64,000 bases of DNA from Blautia sp. (GCA_023667395.1 JAMPAC010000002.1:1-64000), one strand, 5' to 3'. Shown: positions 44,000-52,974, counted from the first letter of the stretch. Translations and numbers: made by a program. Notes: a model not told the origin generated them from the letters alone.

Positions 44000-45653
44000 C
44001 GGCGGTTCCAGGCTGAAGGTCATACCTTTGGGCGGTCTGGAGCAGATTGGCTTGAACATTACTGCTTTCGAATATGAGGACAGTATTGTTGTGGTGGATT
44101 GTGGACTTTCCTTTCCCGCAGATGATATGCTGGGGATCGATCTGGTGATCCCTGATGTGACATATCTGAAAGACCACATTGACAAGGTGAAAGGGTTTGT
44201 GATTACCCATGGGCATGAGGATCATATCGGCGCGCTGCCCTATGTGCTCCGCGAGATTAATGTGCCCGTTTATGCGACGCGCCTTACCATGGGCATTATC
44301 GAGAATAAACTGAAAGAGCATAATCTGGTAAAGGGTACCAAGCGGAAAGTGGTAAAATTCGGACAGTCCATCAACCTGGGACAGTTCCGCATTGAATTTA
44401 TCAAGACCAACCACAGTATCGTGGACGCGGCGGCGCTTGCAATCTACTCCCCTGCGGGCGTGGTGGTGCATACGGGCGATTTTAAGGTGGATTATACCCC
44501 TGTGTTTGGCGATGCCATCGACCTGCAGCGTTTCGCGGAACTTGGGAAAAAGGGCGTGCTGGCGCTGATGTGCGATTCCACCAACGCGGAACGTCCCGGT
44601 TTTACGCCCTCGGAGAGAACCGTGGGCAAGACTTTTGATACCCTGTTTGAGGAACATAAAAATACAAGGATATTTGTGGCTACCTTTGCCTCCAATGTGG
44701 ATCGTGTGCAGCAGATCATCAACACGGCCTACAAATTTGGCAGGAAAGTCTCCGTGGAAGGCAGGAGCATGGTCAACATCATAGAGACGGCCAGGAATCT
44801 GGAATGCATCAGCATACCCGACAACACCCTGGTGGAGATCGAGCAGATGAAAAATTACCCTGACGAGCAGCAGGTCATCATCACCACCGGAAGCCAGGGG
44901 GAAAGCATGGCCGCCCTGAGCCGCATGGCCAGCGGGATGCACCGCAGGATCACCGTGGGAGCGGGAGATACGGTTATTTTCTCCTCGAATCCCATTCCCG
45001 GCAACGAGAAATCCGTGACAAAGGTCATCAACGAACTGCTGCGCAAGGGCGCGGACGTGATCTTTCAGGATGCCCATGTGTCCGGGCATGCCTGCCAGGA
45101 GGAGATCAAGCTGATCTATACCCTGATCCGCCCCAAGTATGCCATCCCCGTCCATGGCGAGTACAAGCACCTGAAAGCCCAGGCGAAGATTGCCCAGAGC
45201 CTTGGCATGGACAAGGAGAATATATTTATATTGTCTTCCGGCGATGTGCTGGAACTGGACGACAACGATGCGGAAGTCACGGGGAAGGTTCCCGTGGGCG
45301 CCATCCTGGTGGACGGGCTGGGCGTGGGCGACGTGGGAAACGTGGTGTTGCGTGACCGCCAGCATCTGGCGGAGGACGGCATCATGATCGTGGTCATGAG
45401 TCTGGATAGGGCCAGCGGTCAGCTGGTTGCGGGGCCGGATATCGTCTCCAGGGGATTTGTCTATGTGAAAGAATCGGACGAACTGATTGAAGAGGCAAGA
45501 CAGACCGTGGACGAGGCCCTGCAGAAATGCCTTGACAGGGGCATCAGCGACTGGGGGAAATTAAAGAGCGCCACCAAGGATTCCCTCAGCGATTATGTAT
45601 GGAAGAAGACGAAGAGACGGCCGATGATACTGCCGATCATCATGGAGGTCTGA
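43980..45653 (+). CDS. rnj: Ribonuclease J
   Basis: 557 residues. Metallo-beta-lactamase core with HGHEDHIGALPYVL and further metal ligands in HSIVDAAALAI and VVVHTGDFKVDYT, inserted beta-CASP domain, and C-terminal domain. It has 5'-to-3' exo- and endoribonuclease activity and replaces RNase E functions in Firmicutes. The start is TTG 43980, with GGAGG 10 bases upstream, and overlaps the fur stop, suggesting coupling. Confidence 0.95.
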   Translation: MKKKENNGGSRLKVIPLGGLEQIGLNITAFEYEDSIVVVDCGLSFPADDMLGIDLVIPDVTYLKDHIDKVKGFVITHGHEDHIGALPYVLREINVPVYATRLTMGIIENKLKEHNLVKGTKRKVVKFGQSINLGQFRIEFIKTNHSIVDAAALAIYSPAGVVVHTGDFKVDYTPVFGDAIDLQRFAELGKKGVLALMCDSTNAERPGFTPSERTVGKTFDTLFEEHKNTRIFVATFASNVDRVQQIINTAYKFGRKVSVEGRSMVNIIETARNLECISIPDNTLVEIEQMKNYPDEQQVIITTGSQGESMAALSRMASGMHRRITVGAGDTVIFSSNPIPGNEKSVTKVINELLRKGADVIFQDAHVSGHACQEEIKLIYTLIRPKYAIPVHGEYKHLKAQAKIAQSLGMDKENIFILSSGDVLELDDNDAEVTGKVPVGAILVDGLGVGDVGNVVLRDRQHLAEDGIMIVVMSLDRASGQLVAGPDIVSRGFVYVKESDELIEEARQTVDEALQKCLDRGISDWGKLKSATKDSLSDYVWKKTKRRPMILPIIMEV

Positions 45654-45654
45654 A

Positions 45655-45739
45655 AGCGAAAAGAAAATCTAAGCTTGTAAGGTACGCAAGCTAAGATTTT
45701 CCATGTTTCGCCTTGAAGAATCGCCTGTGGCGATTCTTC
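45655..45739. repeat. Composite palindrome between RNase J and ylbF
   Basis: Hairpin GAAAATCTAAGCTTG/CAAGCTAAGATTTTC (45663-45701) inside outer GCGAAA/TTTCGC arms, then GAAGAATCGCC/GGCGATTCTTC (45715-45739). As at 36938, the first stem has CTAAG in both arms and a GAATCGC hairpin follows. Confidence 0.8.
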
Positions 45740-45768
45740 CCGCAGGATTCGAAATGGAGAAGATAGAT

Positions 45769-46089
45769 ATGAATGAATTAGACGGCGCTGTGAGCGCGTA
45801 TATCACGGCTATCAAAAATACGGAAACCTATCAGAACTACGCGAAAGAGCGGGACAAGGTCAGGCAGGATCCGGAACTGAAAGCGCAGATCGACGATTAC
45901 AGGAAGCGCAATTATGAACTGCAGGCCAGCGCGGATACGGACTTCCATAAGATAGACCGGTTTGAGAGGGATTATGAAGATTTCCGGGAAAATCCGCTGG
46001 TGGATGATTTCCTTGAAGCGGAACTTGCTTTTTGCAGAATGATCCAGAGGGCGAATATGCAGGTTACGGAGGCAATCGATTTTGACTGA
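45769..46089 (+). CDS. ylbF: YlbF/YmcA family regulator
   Basis: 106 residues, all-helical YlbF family: AYITAIKNTETYQNYAKERD, DPELKAQIDDYRKRNYELQ, LVDDFLEAELAFCRMIQR. In B. subtilis YlbF, YmcA and YaaT form a complex that steers RNase Y cleavage and development. Its place next to RNase J suggests a shared role in RNA turnover. ATG 45769 has GGAGA upstream; earlier codons belong to the palindrome. Confidence 0.85.
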   Translation: MNELDGAVSAYITAIKNTETYQNYAKERDKVRQDPELKAQIDDYRKRNYELQASADTDFHKIDRFERDYEDFRENPLVDDFLEAELAFCRMIQRANMQVTEAIDFD

Positions 46090-46118
46090 CACAGGTCTGT
46101 ATTTGTGAGGAGATTATT

Positions 46119-46532
46119 ATGAAGACAAGTGTATGGAGCGTGATAGGCGCGGTGTTTGGCGTCATATTCAGGGTTTGTGTGGTTTTGTTCGCCGTCCATA
46201 TCATATATAATGGGGCAATGCTGGCCTATGACTACGGCTACCGTATTTTTACGGAACCGGCTGTTTCTGCGGGGGAAGGCAGGAATATCACCGTATCCAT
46301 CACTGCGGATATGTCTCCTGTGGATATCGGGGAACTGTTCGAGACCAAAGGCCTGGTCAGGGATGGGAAGCTTTTCGTGATACAGTATTATCTGTCGGAA
46401 TTCCAGAAAGATGTGGGACCGGGCACCTTTGAACTGAGCACGTCCATGACCGTGGAAGAAATGATGGAGGCCATGGCGGATGCCACGGAAAAACCGGAGG
46501 AATCAACGGAAGGATCATCGGCAGGAAAATAG
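46119..46532 (+). CDS. MltG/YceG-like membrane protein without catalytic domain
   Basis: 137 residues. One N-terminal transmembrane helix (VFGVIFRVCVVLFAVHIIYN) followed by an extracytoplasmic LysM-like subdomain typical of endolytic transglycosylase MltG (VDIGELFETKGLVRDGKLFV, PGTFELSTSMTVEEMM). The tail is Ser/Glu-rich. The YceG catalytic region with its active-site Glu is absent. Position before trmR and the U32 gene matches B. subtilis yrrL (mltG) synteny, so it is probably a reduced orthologue. Confidence 0.75.
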   Translation: MKTSVWSVIGAVFGVIFRVCVVLFAVHIIYNGAMLAYDYGYRIFTEPAVSAGEGRNITVSITADMSPVDIGELFETKGLVRDGKLFVIQYYLSEFQKDVGPGTFELSTSMTVEEMMEAMADATEKPEESTEGSSAGK

Positions 46533-46566
46533 AACGGACGGATGAATTTTAACCTGGAGAATTCAG

Positions 46567-47208
46567 ATGATAATTGATGAAAGAATGGCTGCCTTTATCG
46601 ATTCCTTTGATGAAGGCAACACTCCTTTTCTGGACGAAATAGAGAAAAGCGCCAGGGAGGCGCAGGTTCCCATTATACGGAAATCCACGCAGAGCCTGCT
46701 GAAATTCCTGTTGGAACTTTCAAAGCCAAAGAGCGTTCTGGAGGTAGGGACTGCTGTCGGCTTTTCTGCGCTGCTGATGAGCGAATATGCGCCGGAGGAC
46801 TGTCATATCACTACCATTGAAAAGTATGAAAAGCGGATCCCTGTGGCGAAAGAGAATTTTCGGCGGGCGGGGCGGGAGAAACGGATCACGATTTTGGAGG
46901 GCGACGCCGCAGAGATATTGAAGACCCTGGATCCGGCGTATGACCTTATTTTCATGGATGCGGCCAAAGGACAGTATATCCATTTTCTTCCGGATATCCT
47001 GCGGCTGCTGGCGGCGGGCGGTCTGCTGGTGTCCGACAATGTGCTGCAGGATGGGGACATCATGGAATCCCGGTTCGCCGTGACCAGGAGGAACCGCACC
47101 ATCCATGCCAGGATGCGGGAGTATTTGTATGAGTTAAAACATCATCCCCTGTTGAAGACGGTGATCCTGCCTGTAGGGGACGGTGTGACGCTGAGTGTAA
47201 AAAGGTGA
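46567..47208 (+). CDS. trmR: tRNA 5-hydroxyuridine O-methyltransferase
   Basis: 213 residues, class I SAM O-methyltransferase. Motif I SVLEVGTAVGFSALLM, acidic motif DCHITTIEKYEKRIPVAK, YDLIFMDAAKGQYIHFLPD and the metal-binding SDNVLQDGD. In B. subtilis, TrmR (YrrM) forms mo5U34 from ho5U34. The next gene is a U32 protein of the kind that makes ho5U, which supports the role. Stop and next frame overlap. Confidence 0.88.
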   Translation: MIIDERMAAFIDSFDEGNTPFLDEIEKSAREAQVPIIRKSTQSLLKFLLELSKPKSVLEVGTAVGFSALLMSEYAPEDCHITTIEKYEKRIPVAKENFRRAGREKRITILEGDAAEILKTLDPAYDLIFMDAAKGQYIHFLPDILRLLAAGGLLVSDNVLQDGDIMESRFAVTRRNRTIHARMREYLYELKHHPLLKTVILPVGDGVTLSVKR

Positions 47209-47234
47209 GAAGAGTTTCTGGAATGGAGTTTCCT

Positions 47235-48482
47235 ATGGAGTCTGCCTATAAAAGAAAACCTGAACTATTAATACCCGCCAGTAGTCTGGAAGTGCTGAAG
47301 ACCGCAGTGATCTTCGGCGCGGACGCGGTTTACATCGGCGGGGAAGCTTTCGGCCTGCGGGCCAAGGCGAAGAATTTTTCTTCCGGGGAGATGGCGGAGG
47401 GGATTGCCTTTGCCCATGCCCATGGGGTGAAAGTGTATGTGACCGCCAATATCCTGGCCCACAACGACGACCTGGCGGGAGCCAGGGAATATTTCGCGGA
47501 ACTGCGGGATATGGAGCCGGAACATTGTGACGCGTTGATCATCTCCGATCCGGGTATGTTTACCGTTGCAAAAGAGGTATGGCCCCGGGCGGAGATCCAT
47601 ATTTCCACCCAGGCCAATAATACCAATTATGAGACTTATCTATTCTGGTGGAGACTGGGCGCGAAGCGGGTGGTCAGCGCCAGGGAGCTTTCCCTGGAGG
47701 AACTGCGCGCCATCCGGGAGCGCATCCCGACTGAGATGGAGATAGAAAGTTTTGTCCACGGCGCCATGTGCATCTCCTATTCGGGCAGATGCCTTTTGAG
47801 CAATTATTTTACCGGGCGGGACGCCAACCGGGGCGCCTGTACCCATCCCTGCCGCTGGAAGTACGCGGTGATGGAGGAGACCCGCCCCGGGGAATATCTG
47901 CCTGTATATGAAAATGAGAGGGGAACCTTTCTCTTTAATTCCAGGGATCTCTGTATGATCGAACATCTGCCCGAACTGATGGACGCGGGCATTGACAGCC
48001 TGAAGATCGAGGGACGGATGAAGACGGCGCTCTATGTGGCCACGGTGGCGCGGACATATCGCAGGGCCATCGACGACTGTCTGGCCTCGGAGGAGACATA
48101 CCGGGGCAATATGGAGTGGTATCGGGAGGAGATCGGGAAATGCACACACAGGCAGTATACCACCGGATTTTATTTCGGAAAGCCGGATGAAAATACCCAG
48201 ATCTACGACAGCAGCACTTATATCAACGAGTATAAGTATCTGGGCATGGTGGACGGGAAAAGGGACGGTCTGGCGGGAATCGAGCAGAAAAACAAATTTT
48301 CCGTGGGGGATTCTGTCGAGATCATGAAGCCGGATGGAAGAAATGTGGCGGTGACCGTGGAAAAAATGTATGACGATGAGGGGAATGCGGTGGACAGCTG
48401 TCCCCACGCCAGGCAGAGGATCTGGCTGAAATTGTCGGTGGAACCGGAAGTCTACGATCTGCTCCGGGCGGAAGCAGTATAA
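47235..48482 (+). CDS. trhP: Peptidase U32 family protein, tRNA uridine hydroxylation (TrhP-like)
   Basis: 415 residues. PELLIPASSLEVLKTAVIFG, DAVYIGGEAFGLRAKAKNFS, the U32 signature ESFVHGAMCISYSGRCLLSN and a Cys cluster (GACTHPCRWKY) that probably ligates iron-sulfur. The C-terminal domain (PDGRNVAVTVEKMYDDEGN) is the TrhP-type beta-barrel. Such proteins use prephenate-dependent chemistry for ho5U34 formation. ATG 47235 is chosen for GGAG 6 bases upstream; 47223 and GTG 47205 are in-frame alternatives. Confidence 0.88.
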   Translation: MESAYKRKPELLIPASSLEVLKTAVIFGADAVYIGGEAFGLRAKAKNFSSGEMAEGIAFAHAHGVKVYVTANILAHNDDLAGAREYFAELRDMEPEHCDALIISDPGMFTVAKEVWPRAEIHISTQANNTNYETYLFWWRLGAKRVVSARELSLEELRAIRERIPTEMEIESFVHGAMCISYSGRCLLSNYFTGRDANRGACTHPCRWKYAVMEETRPGEYLPVYENERGTFLFNSRDLCMIEHLPELMDAGIDSLKIEGRMKTALYVATVARTYRRAIDDCLASEETYRGNMEWYREEIGKCTHRQYTTGFYFGKPDENTQIYDSSTYINEYKYLGMVDGKRDGLAGIEQKNKFSVGDSVEIMKPDGRNVAVTVEKMYDDEGNAVDSCPHARQRIWLKLSVEPEVYDLLRAEAV

Positions 48483-48527
48483 GTGTGAACGGAATGAAGA
48501 TTTTTTATGAAAAATAGAATTTAGGTA

Positions 48528-48556
48528 TTGCATTTTGGGGAAAAGTGGGTTATCTT
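48528..48556 (+). promoter_or_regulatory. Promoter of the glutamine synthetase leader
   Basis: TTGCAT (48528-48533), 17-base spacer, TATCTT (48551-48556). Predicted start near 48563, leaving about 165 bases of leader. Confidence 0.6.
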
Positions 48557-48565
48557 AGAGAAAAT

Positions 48566-48662
48566 GAAGCGTTAGCCGTATGGCTCTGGCGCTTCTGCAC
48601 ATCGGTATTTTATGAACAAAGATGTTCCAAGTAACGCAGGTTTACTTTGGGACTCTTTTTTT
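48566..48662 (+). promoter_or_regulatory. Attenuator-like leader upstream of glutamine synthetase
   Basis: Hairpin 1: GAAGCG/CGCTTC with an inner AGCC/GGCT (48566-48595). Hairpin 2: GAAC, six-base loop AAAGAT, GTTC (48614-48627). The GTTC arm of hairpin 2 is also the first part of the terminator stem that follows, so the two are mutually exclusive. The loop has A at position 1 and G at position 4, as in ANTAR-protein antiterminators. Confidence 0.55.
48624..48662 (+). terminator. Intrinsic terminator inside the glutamine synthetase leader
   Basis: An 11-bp stem (GTTCCAAGTAA with TTACTTTGGGAC, one bulge, one G-U pair) then TCTTTTTTT. It lies 65 bases before the start codon, so the gene is expressed only on readthrough. 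Confidence 0.85.
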
Positions 48663-48727
48663 GCAGAGAGCGCGTATGAATATCCGCGTGCCGGTGTGCC
48701 ATATAGAACAGGAAAGGGAGAATGAAA

Positions 48728-50839
48728 ATGAGTGAAGTGTTGAATGTGGAAGAGATTTTTGCCAGCAAGGTATTTACCCTTGGCAAAATGAAAGAGAGAC
48801 TGCCCAGAAGCGTATACAAGGAAGTGAAGAGGATCATGGAACAGGGCGGGGAACTGTCCCCCGCTGCTGCGGATGTGGTTGCCAAGGCCATGAAAGACTG
48901 GGCTGTGGAGAATGGCGCGACCCATTTTACACACTGGTTTCAGCCGCTTACGGGCATTACTGCGGAGAAACATGATTCTTTCGTGACCCATCCTGATGAT
49001 GAGGGCAGGATGCTCATGGAGTTTTCCGGCAAGGAATTGATCAAAGGCGAGCCGGATGCCTCCTCTTTCCCCTCCGGCGGACTGAGGGCTACTTTCGAGG
49101 CAAGGGGCTATACCGTGTGGGATATCACATCCCCCGCGTTCCTGAAGGAGGATGCCGTGGGCGTGATCCTCTGCATTCCCACCGCGTTCTGCTCCTATAC
49201 CGGCGAGGCGCTGGATAAGAAGACGCCCCTGCTGCGTTCCATGGAGGCTGTAAGCCAGCAGGCGCTCCGCATCGTGAGACTTTTTGGCAACACCGAGGCC
49301 ACCAAGGTGGTGGCAAGCGTGGGTCCCGAGCAGGAATATTTCCTGGTGGACAGGGCGAAGTATTTACAGCGGGAAGACCTGATCTTTACCGGACGGACGT
49401 TATTCGGCGCACCGGCTCCCAAGGGACAGGAACTGGAGGATCATTACTTCGGTACCATCCGGGAGCGGATCGGCTCCTATATGAAAGACCTGAACATAGA
49501 ACTATGGAAGCTGGGCGTGACCGCAAAGACCCAGCACAACGAAGTTGCCCCCGCCCAGCATGAACTGGCGCCCATCTATGAGACGGCCAATATTGCGGTG
49601 GATCACAACCAGCTGGTGATGGAGACCATGAAGAAAGTGGCGGGACGTCATGGCCTGACCTGTCTGCTCCACGAGAAGCCTTTTGCGGGCGTGAACGGTT
49701 CCGGCAAGCATGACAACTGGTCCATTGGCACTGATAACGGCGTGAACCTGCTGGATCCCGGCGATACGCCCAATGAGAATATACAGTTCCTGTTGGTGCT
49801 GGCGTGTATCATGAAAGCGGTGGATACCCACGCTGACCTGCTTCGCCAGAGCGCGGCTGATGTGGGAAATGATCACAGACTGGGCGCTAACGAGGCTCCC
49901 CCCGCTATTATCTCCATGTTTCTTGGCGAGCAGCTGGAGGATGTGGTAAAGCAGCTGGTGGAGACCGGCGAGGCGGCCCATCTGCTGGAGGGCGGCAAGC
50001 TGGAGACCGGCGTTTCCACCCTGACGGATGTGGAGAAAGACGCCACGGACCGCAACAGGACGTCACCTTTTGCTTTCACCGGAAATAAATTCGAGTTCCG
50101 TATGGTGGGAAGCGCGGATTCCATCGGCAGCCCCAATACGATTCTCAACGCCATTGTGGCGGAGGCATTCTGCGAGGCGGCGGATGTGCTGGAGAAAGCG
50201 GAGGACTTTGACCTGGCAGTCCATGACCTGATCAAGGAATATATGACGAAGCATCAGCGGATCGTATTCAACGGCGACGGCTATTCCGAGGAGTGGGTCA
50301 AGGAAGCCGCAAGGCGCGGCCTGCCCAACATCAAGTCCATGGTGGAGGCGGCGGCTACCCTGACCACCGACAAGGCCGTGAGGCTGTTCGAGAAGTTCGG
50401 CATTTTCACCAGGGTGGAACTGGAGTCCCGCGAGGAAGTTACCTATGAGACTTATTCCAAGTCCATCAATATTGAGGCCCTGACCATGATCGATATGGCG
50501 AAGAAGCAGATCCTGCCCGCTGTGATCAAATATACAAAGTCCCTGGCGGATACGGTGATCGCCGTGAAGGAGGCTGGTGCGGACGCCAGCGTACAGATAG
50601 AGCTGTTGAGCCAGGTATCCGCAAAGCTGGCGGAGGCAAAAGCTGCGCTGGAGAAGCTGGAGAAAGTGGAGAAAGAAGCGGCTGCCATGGGCAATGCCAA
50701 GGAGCAGGCATTCTTCTATAAGGATGTAGTGTTTGCCGCTATGGGAGAGTTAAGGGCTCCTGTGGATGAACTGGAAATGCTGGTAGACAAGGACGTATGG
50801 CCGATTCCCACTTATGGCGACCTGATCTTTGAGGTATAA
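48728..50839 (+). CDS. glnN: Glutamine synthetase type III
   Basis: 703 residues, the length of GSIII (not the 450-residue GSI). Motifs: [63 protein letters not shown] and [20 protein letters not shown]. It assimilates ammonium into glutamine with ATP. ATG 48728 has GGGAG 7 bases upstream; ATG 48722 is too close. The amt-PII gene at 7364 belongs to the same nitrogen circuit. Confidence 0.96.
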   Translation: MSEVLNVEEIFASKVFTLGKMKERLPRSVYKEVKRIMEQGGELSPAAADVVAKAMKDWAVENGATHFTHWFQPLTGITAEKHDSFVTHPDDEGRMLMEFSGKELIKGEPDASSFPSGGLRATFEARGYTVWDITSPAFLKEDAVGVILCIPTAFCSYTGEALDKKTPLLRSMEAVSQQALRIVRLFGNTEATKVVASVGPEQEYFLVDRAKYLQREDLIFTGRTLFGAPAPKGQELEDHYFGTIRERIGSYMKDLNIELWKLGVTAKTQHNEVAPAQHELAPIYETANIAVDHNQLVMETMKKVAGRHGLTCLLHEKPFAGVNGSGKHDNWSIGTDNGVNLLDPGDTPNENIQFLLVLACIMKAVDTHADLLRQSAADVGNDHRLGANEAPPAIISMFLGEQLEDVVKQLVETGEAAHLLEGGKLETGVSTLTDVEKDATDRNRTSPFAFTGNKFEFRMVGSADSIGSPNTILNAIVAEAFCEAADVLEKAEDFDLAVHDLIKEYMTKHQRIVFNGDGYSEEWVKEAARRGLPNIKSMVEAAATLTTDKAVRLFEKFGIFTRVELESREEVTYETYSKSINIEALTMIDMAKKQILPAVIKYTKSLADTVIAVKEAGADASVQIELLSQVSAKLAEAKAALEKLEKVEKEAAAMGNAKEQAFFYKDVVFAAMGELRAPVDELEMLVDKDVWPIPTYGDLIFEV

Positions 50840-50874
50840 AAGATAAAACAGGTTATGGCTGTTTGCGACATGTC

Positions 50875-50913
50875 TGATATCCTGCCGCCTGTCCGGGGCG
50901 GCGGGATGTATCA
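50875..50913 (+). terminator. Hairpin after glutamine synthetase
   Basis: TGATATCCTGCCGCC pairs with GGCGGCGGGATGTATCA imperfectly. There is no proper T-run after it, so it may be a 3'-end stabiliser rather than a terminator. Confidence 0.45.
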
Positions 50914-50962
50914 GGCTGGTTTTCTGTGGTTGTAAAAATTTATTTTTTTTGCATAAAAAGTA

Positions 50963-50991
50963 TTGCAAACTGGAAATACTTCGTGTATAAT
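50963..50991 (+). promoter_or_regulatory. Sigma-A promoter of tRNA-Gln
   Basis: TTGCAA (50963-50968), 17-base spacer, perfect TATAAT (50986-50991), 18 bases upstream of the mature tRNA. Confidence 0.8.
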
Positions 50992-51009
50992 ACATCAAGT
51001 GATACAGAT

Positions 51010-51081
51010 AGCGCTATCGCCAAACGGTAAGGCAACGGACTCTGACTCCGTCATTTCAAGGTTCGAATCCTTGTAGCGCTG
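51010..51081 (+). tRNA. tRNA-Gln (anticodon CUG)
   Basis: Complete cloverleaf: acceptor AGCGCTA/TAGCGCT, D stem GCC/GGC, anticodon stem ACGGA/TCCGT with loop CTCTGAC (anticodon CTG, reads CAG), T arm CAAGG-TTCGAAT-CCTTG and discriminator G. CCA is not encoded. Its 3' half starts an 88-base direct repeat shared with 57310. Confidence 0.96.
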
Positions 51082-51124
51082 CGAAACAGCGGTTGCGCTG
51101 TGTAGGAGACCCCGGTGGAGAGAT
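51037..51124. repeat. Left copy of an 88-bp direct repeat (att-like)
   Basis: Identical over 88 bases to 57310-57397. It covers the tRNA-Gln from the anticodon stem to the end plus 43 bases downstream, including part of the tRNA terminator. This is the kind of duplication left by tRNA-targeted integration. The interval between the copies is 6.3 kb. Confidence 0.85.
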
Positions 51125-51142
51125 TCATCGGGGTTAAATTTT
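51109..51142 (+). terminator. Terminator of tRNA-Gln
   Basis: ACCCCGGTG and CATCGGGGT arms, then TAAATTTT. In the right repeat the stem is CCCCGGTG/CACCGGGG, paired by a compensating base. Confidence 0.8.
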
Positions 51143-51219
51143 GCCGTAAAATCAAGGGGGTGCGGGATTTGAGAATGTAAATCATAACGAGAAACTAAAA
51201 AAATGTCGTCAGTAACGTT

Positions 51220-51381
51220 TTACTGGTTTTTGGTAAAAATCTTCTTTTTTATCAGATACCGTCCGTCAAGGACCAGGGCGCGCAGCCGTCCTGCATGGAT
51301 ATGATCCAGTATTCGGTTTTTCCCATGTGCAGTAATTCCTGTGCCTGTTTTTGTCAACAGGTCTGGGCAATCTTCCAACAT
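51220..51381 (-). CDS. Small excisionase-like protein (possibly degraded)
   Basis: A 53-codon frame on the minus strand. Its C-terminal half (KNRILDHIHAGRLRALVLDG, then RYLI) resembles the recognition helix and wing of MerR/excisionase-type HTH_17 proteins. The N-terminal half is not convincing, and the RBS (AAGGAG) is 12 bases from the ATG. Excisionase-like genes next to an att site would fit an integrated element. Confidence 0.35.
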   Translation of the reverse strand: MLEDCPDLLTKTGTGITAHGKNRILDHIHAGRLRALVLDGRYLIKKKIFTKNQ

Positions 51382-51736
51382 ATCTTTTGCTGTCTCCTTT
51401 TGATTTTTTATGTAATTGTCGGCCTGATCGGTTTGGGGTGGTTTAGGCTGGTTGTTTTTGTATCTTGCAGTTTAAACTTCTTCTGCTCAGTTCTGGCGGA
51501 ACTTTCCCGTCAAGTACGCTTTGAGATCATCAGTTCTGATCTGCCATAGAGCATAATGAACGGTAAAATGGCGGTGGTTTTGAACCAGCATGACAAGGAT
51601 TATGCTGGTTCCTGAAGAGAATCAACATGGTGCCAACCGTCTATAGCGGCACCATGTTAAAAAGCAAAACTGTTATTTCTATCATTCCTCATTGATAATA
51701 TCAGGACATAGATGATATAAGAACATACATCCAGAA

Positions 51737-52072
51737 TTAAGCATAGTCCAAAAATGAATGGATCATTTGCAGTATAGCATATCGCTGTTGTTGATTTAAA
51801 CACTTCCAAAGTTGGAATATTTCCTGCTGTTCTTCAGTCAGGGCATTTTCCAGTGGGTTCTCAGAAAAAAACTGACATAGGGAGATACCAAAGCCTGTAC
51901 AAATCCGCTCTATAGAAGAAACAGATGGAATCATGTTTTTTCGATACCAGGTAGAAATTGTGGATTGAGCAATATTTGAATTTTTGGCTAAAGTGTATTC
52001 GCTCCAGTTTCTTTTTTGACGTTCATCAGTGATCTTTTGCAGAACGTCAAAGTCAGATTTTTTGTGTTCCAT
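51737..52072 (-). CDS. XRE-family helix-turn-helix regulator
   Basis: 111 residues. The HTH is TLAKNSNIAQSTISTWYRKN (about residues 24-45), followed by PSVSSIERICTGFGISLCQF, typical of Xre/SinR-like repressors of mobile elements. It has a C-terminal helical dimerisation region. It is transcribed away from the small-gene operon beginning at 52147, so it probably controls that operon and itself. RBS GGAGGTG precedes its ATG. Confidence 0.85.
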   Translation of the reverse strand: MEHKKSDFDVLQKITDERQKRNWSEYTLAKNSNIAQSTISTWYRKNMIPSVSSIERICTGFGISLCQFFSENPLENALTEEQQEIFQLWKCLNQQQRYAILQMIHSFLDYA

Positions 52073-52146
52073 GGCAACACCTCCATATATCTATCGATAA
52101 ATTTAGTTCGATTATATGAAGTAAGGGGGTTGAAAAATACTTATTA

Positions 52147-52515
52147 ATGTCGTATAATTTAAATTGTTATTTATCACTATTGATGTTTGGTTGTACTAAA
52201 TGCCACAGATGTAAGCGTAGTATGCGACATGTGAGGATTGCGGATATGGTTATAATGATAATTGCAGCATTGTTCTATATATGCCTGCCATGGTACCTTC
52301 AGTCAGCCGTATGGCTGGTAAATTTATTTATACCGGATCCCATACCGTTTTTTGATGAACTGATCATGTTTATCCCCATAGCGTATAAGATAAAGAGGAT
52401 TATCGACGTATCAGAGTTTTTAAGAAAATATGGTGTTGTGCTCGGAGTTCTTATCGGAATCGGGGTTATTGCACTGATCATATATATGATAGTTTTAGGG
52501 AGAGGAAAAATATGA
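52147..52515 (+). CDS. Small membrane protein of unknown function
   Basis: 122 residues. An N-terminal segment with C..C..C (GCTKCHRCKRSM) precedes two predicted transmembrane helices (MVIMIIAALFYICLPWYL and VVLGVLIGIGVIALIIYMIV). ATG 52147 has no close RBS; the in-frame ATG at 52222 would remove the Cys part. It is followed after one base by the next frame. Confidence 0.5.
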   Translation: MSYNLNCYLSLLMFGCTKCHRCKRSMRHVRIADMVIMIIAALFYICLPWYLQSAVWLVNLFIPDPIPFFDELIMFIPIAYKIKRIIDVSEFLRKYGVVLGVLIGIGVIALIIYMIVLGRGKI

Positions 52516-52516
52516 C

Positions 52517-52726
52517 ATGGGAAATATGACACCGGCAAATCCGAAACACAGCAAAATGTGCGCATTCTGCAAGTATTGGTACGATCCGACAAATTCCTGC
52601 ATCCAGCCGCAGTCACCTAATAGGTGGCTGTATGACAGGACAGCCAGAAGGATGTGTACCCAGAAAGGCGTGGAAGTGCCTTCATGGGCTGGAACTTCAT
52701 GCAGGTATCATGAAAGGAAAGTATAG
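52517..52726 (+). CDS. Small Cys-rich protein (type A)
   Basis: 69 residues with CAFCKYWYD near the N-terminus, a middle Cys and a late Cys, forming a likely zinc-binding site. It shares the FCK.W pattern, spacing and a late cysteine with the protein at 53021. The start has AGAGGAAAA upstream. Function unknown; such genes are frequent in clostridial mobile elements. Confidence 0.6.
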   Translation: MGNMTPANPKHSKMCAFCKYWYDPTNSCIQPQSPNRWLYDRTARRMCTQKGVEVPSWAGTSCRYHERKV

Positions 52727-52741
52727 GAAGGAGGTGATAAA

Positions 52742-52909
52742 ATGCCAGTTGGATTCATACCGATTGACTGCCCGTACTGTGGCAGGAAAGTAATGGAGGC
52801 GCCTGCGCGTTCTAATCAGCATAGCACAAGATCCTGTCCCGGATGCAAGAAGAGACTTCGTATTGACTGGGATTGGAAGACGCAGCACGCCAGCGTGGGT
52901 CTCGCGTAA
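52742..52909 (+). CDS. Small zinc-ribbon protein
   Basis: 55 residues, one compact zinc ribbon: DCPYCGRKVMEAPARSNQ then CPGCKKRLRIDWDW, that is CxxC and CxxC about 23 residues apart. The RBS AAGGAGGTGA is the best in the cluster. It starts 15 bases after the preceding Cys-rich gene. Confidence 0.65.
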   Translation: MPVGFIPIDCPYCGRKVMEAPARSNQHSTRSCPGCKKRLRIDWDWKTQHASVGLA

Positions 52910-52931
52910 AGGATTTGTGCGTGACATCCAG

Positions 52932-52974
52932 GGTTATTATACGGACTATTCTTATGTCTGTATAGTAACCCTAA
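52932..52974. other. Long hairpin in small-gene cluster
   Basis: GGGTTATTATACGGAC pairs with GTCTGTATAGTAACCC, with mismatches, around TATTCTTAT. There is no T-run. It may be an RNA processing or stability element. Confidence 0.5.

Noticed and set aside
48566-48662. Known glutamine (glnA) riboswitch
   Set aside because: The conserved glnA-RNA three-way junction motifs were not found; a terminator/antiterminator reading fits better.
51295-51549. 84-codon plus-strand Phe/Cys-rich frame in the tRNA island
   Set aside because: No RBS, and the opposite strand holds a better excisionase-like frame in the same place.
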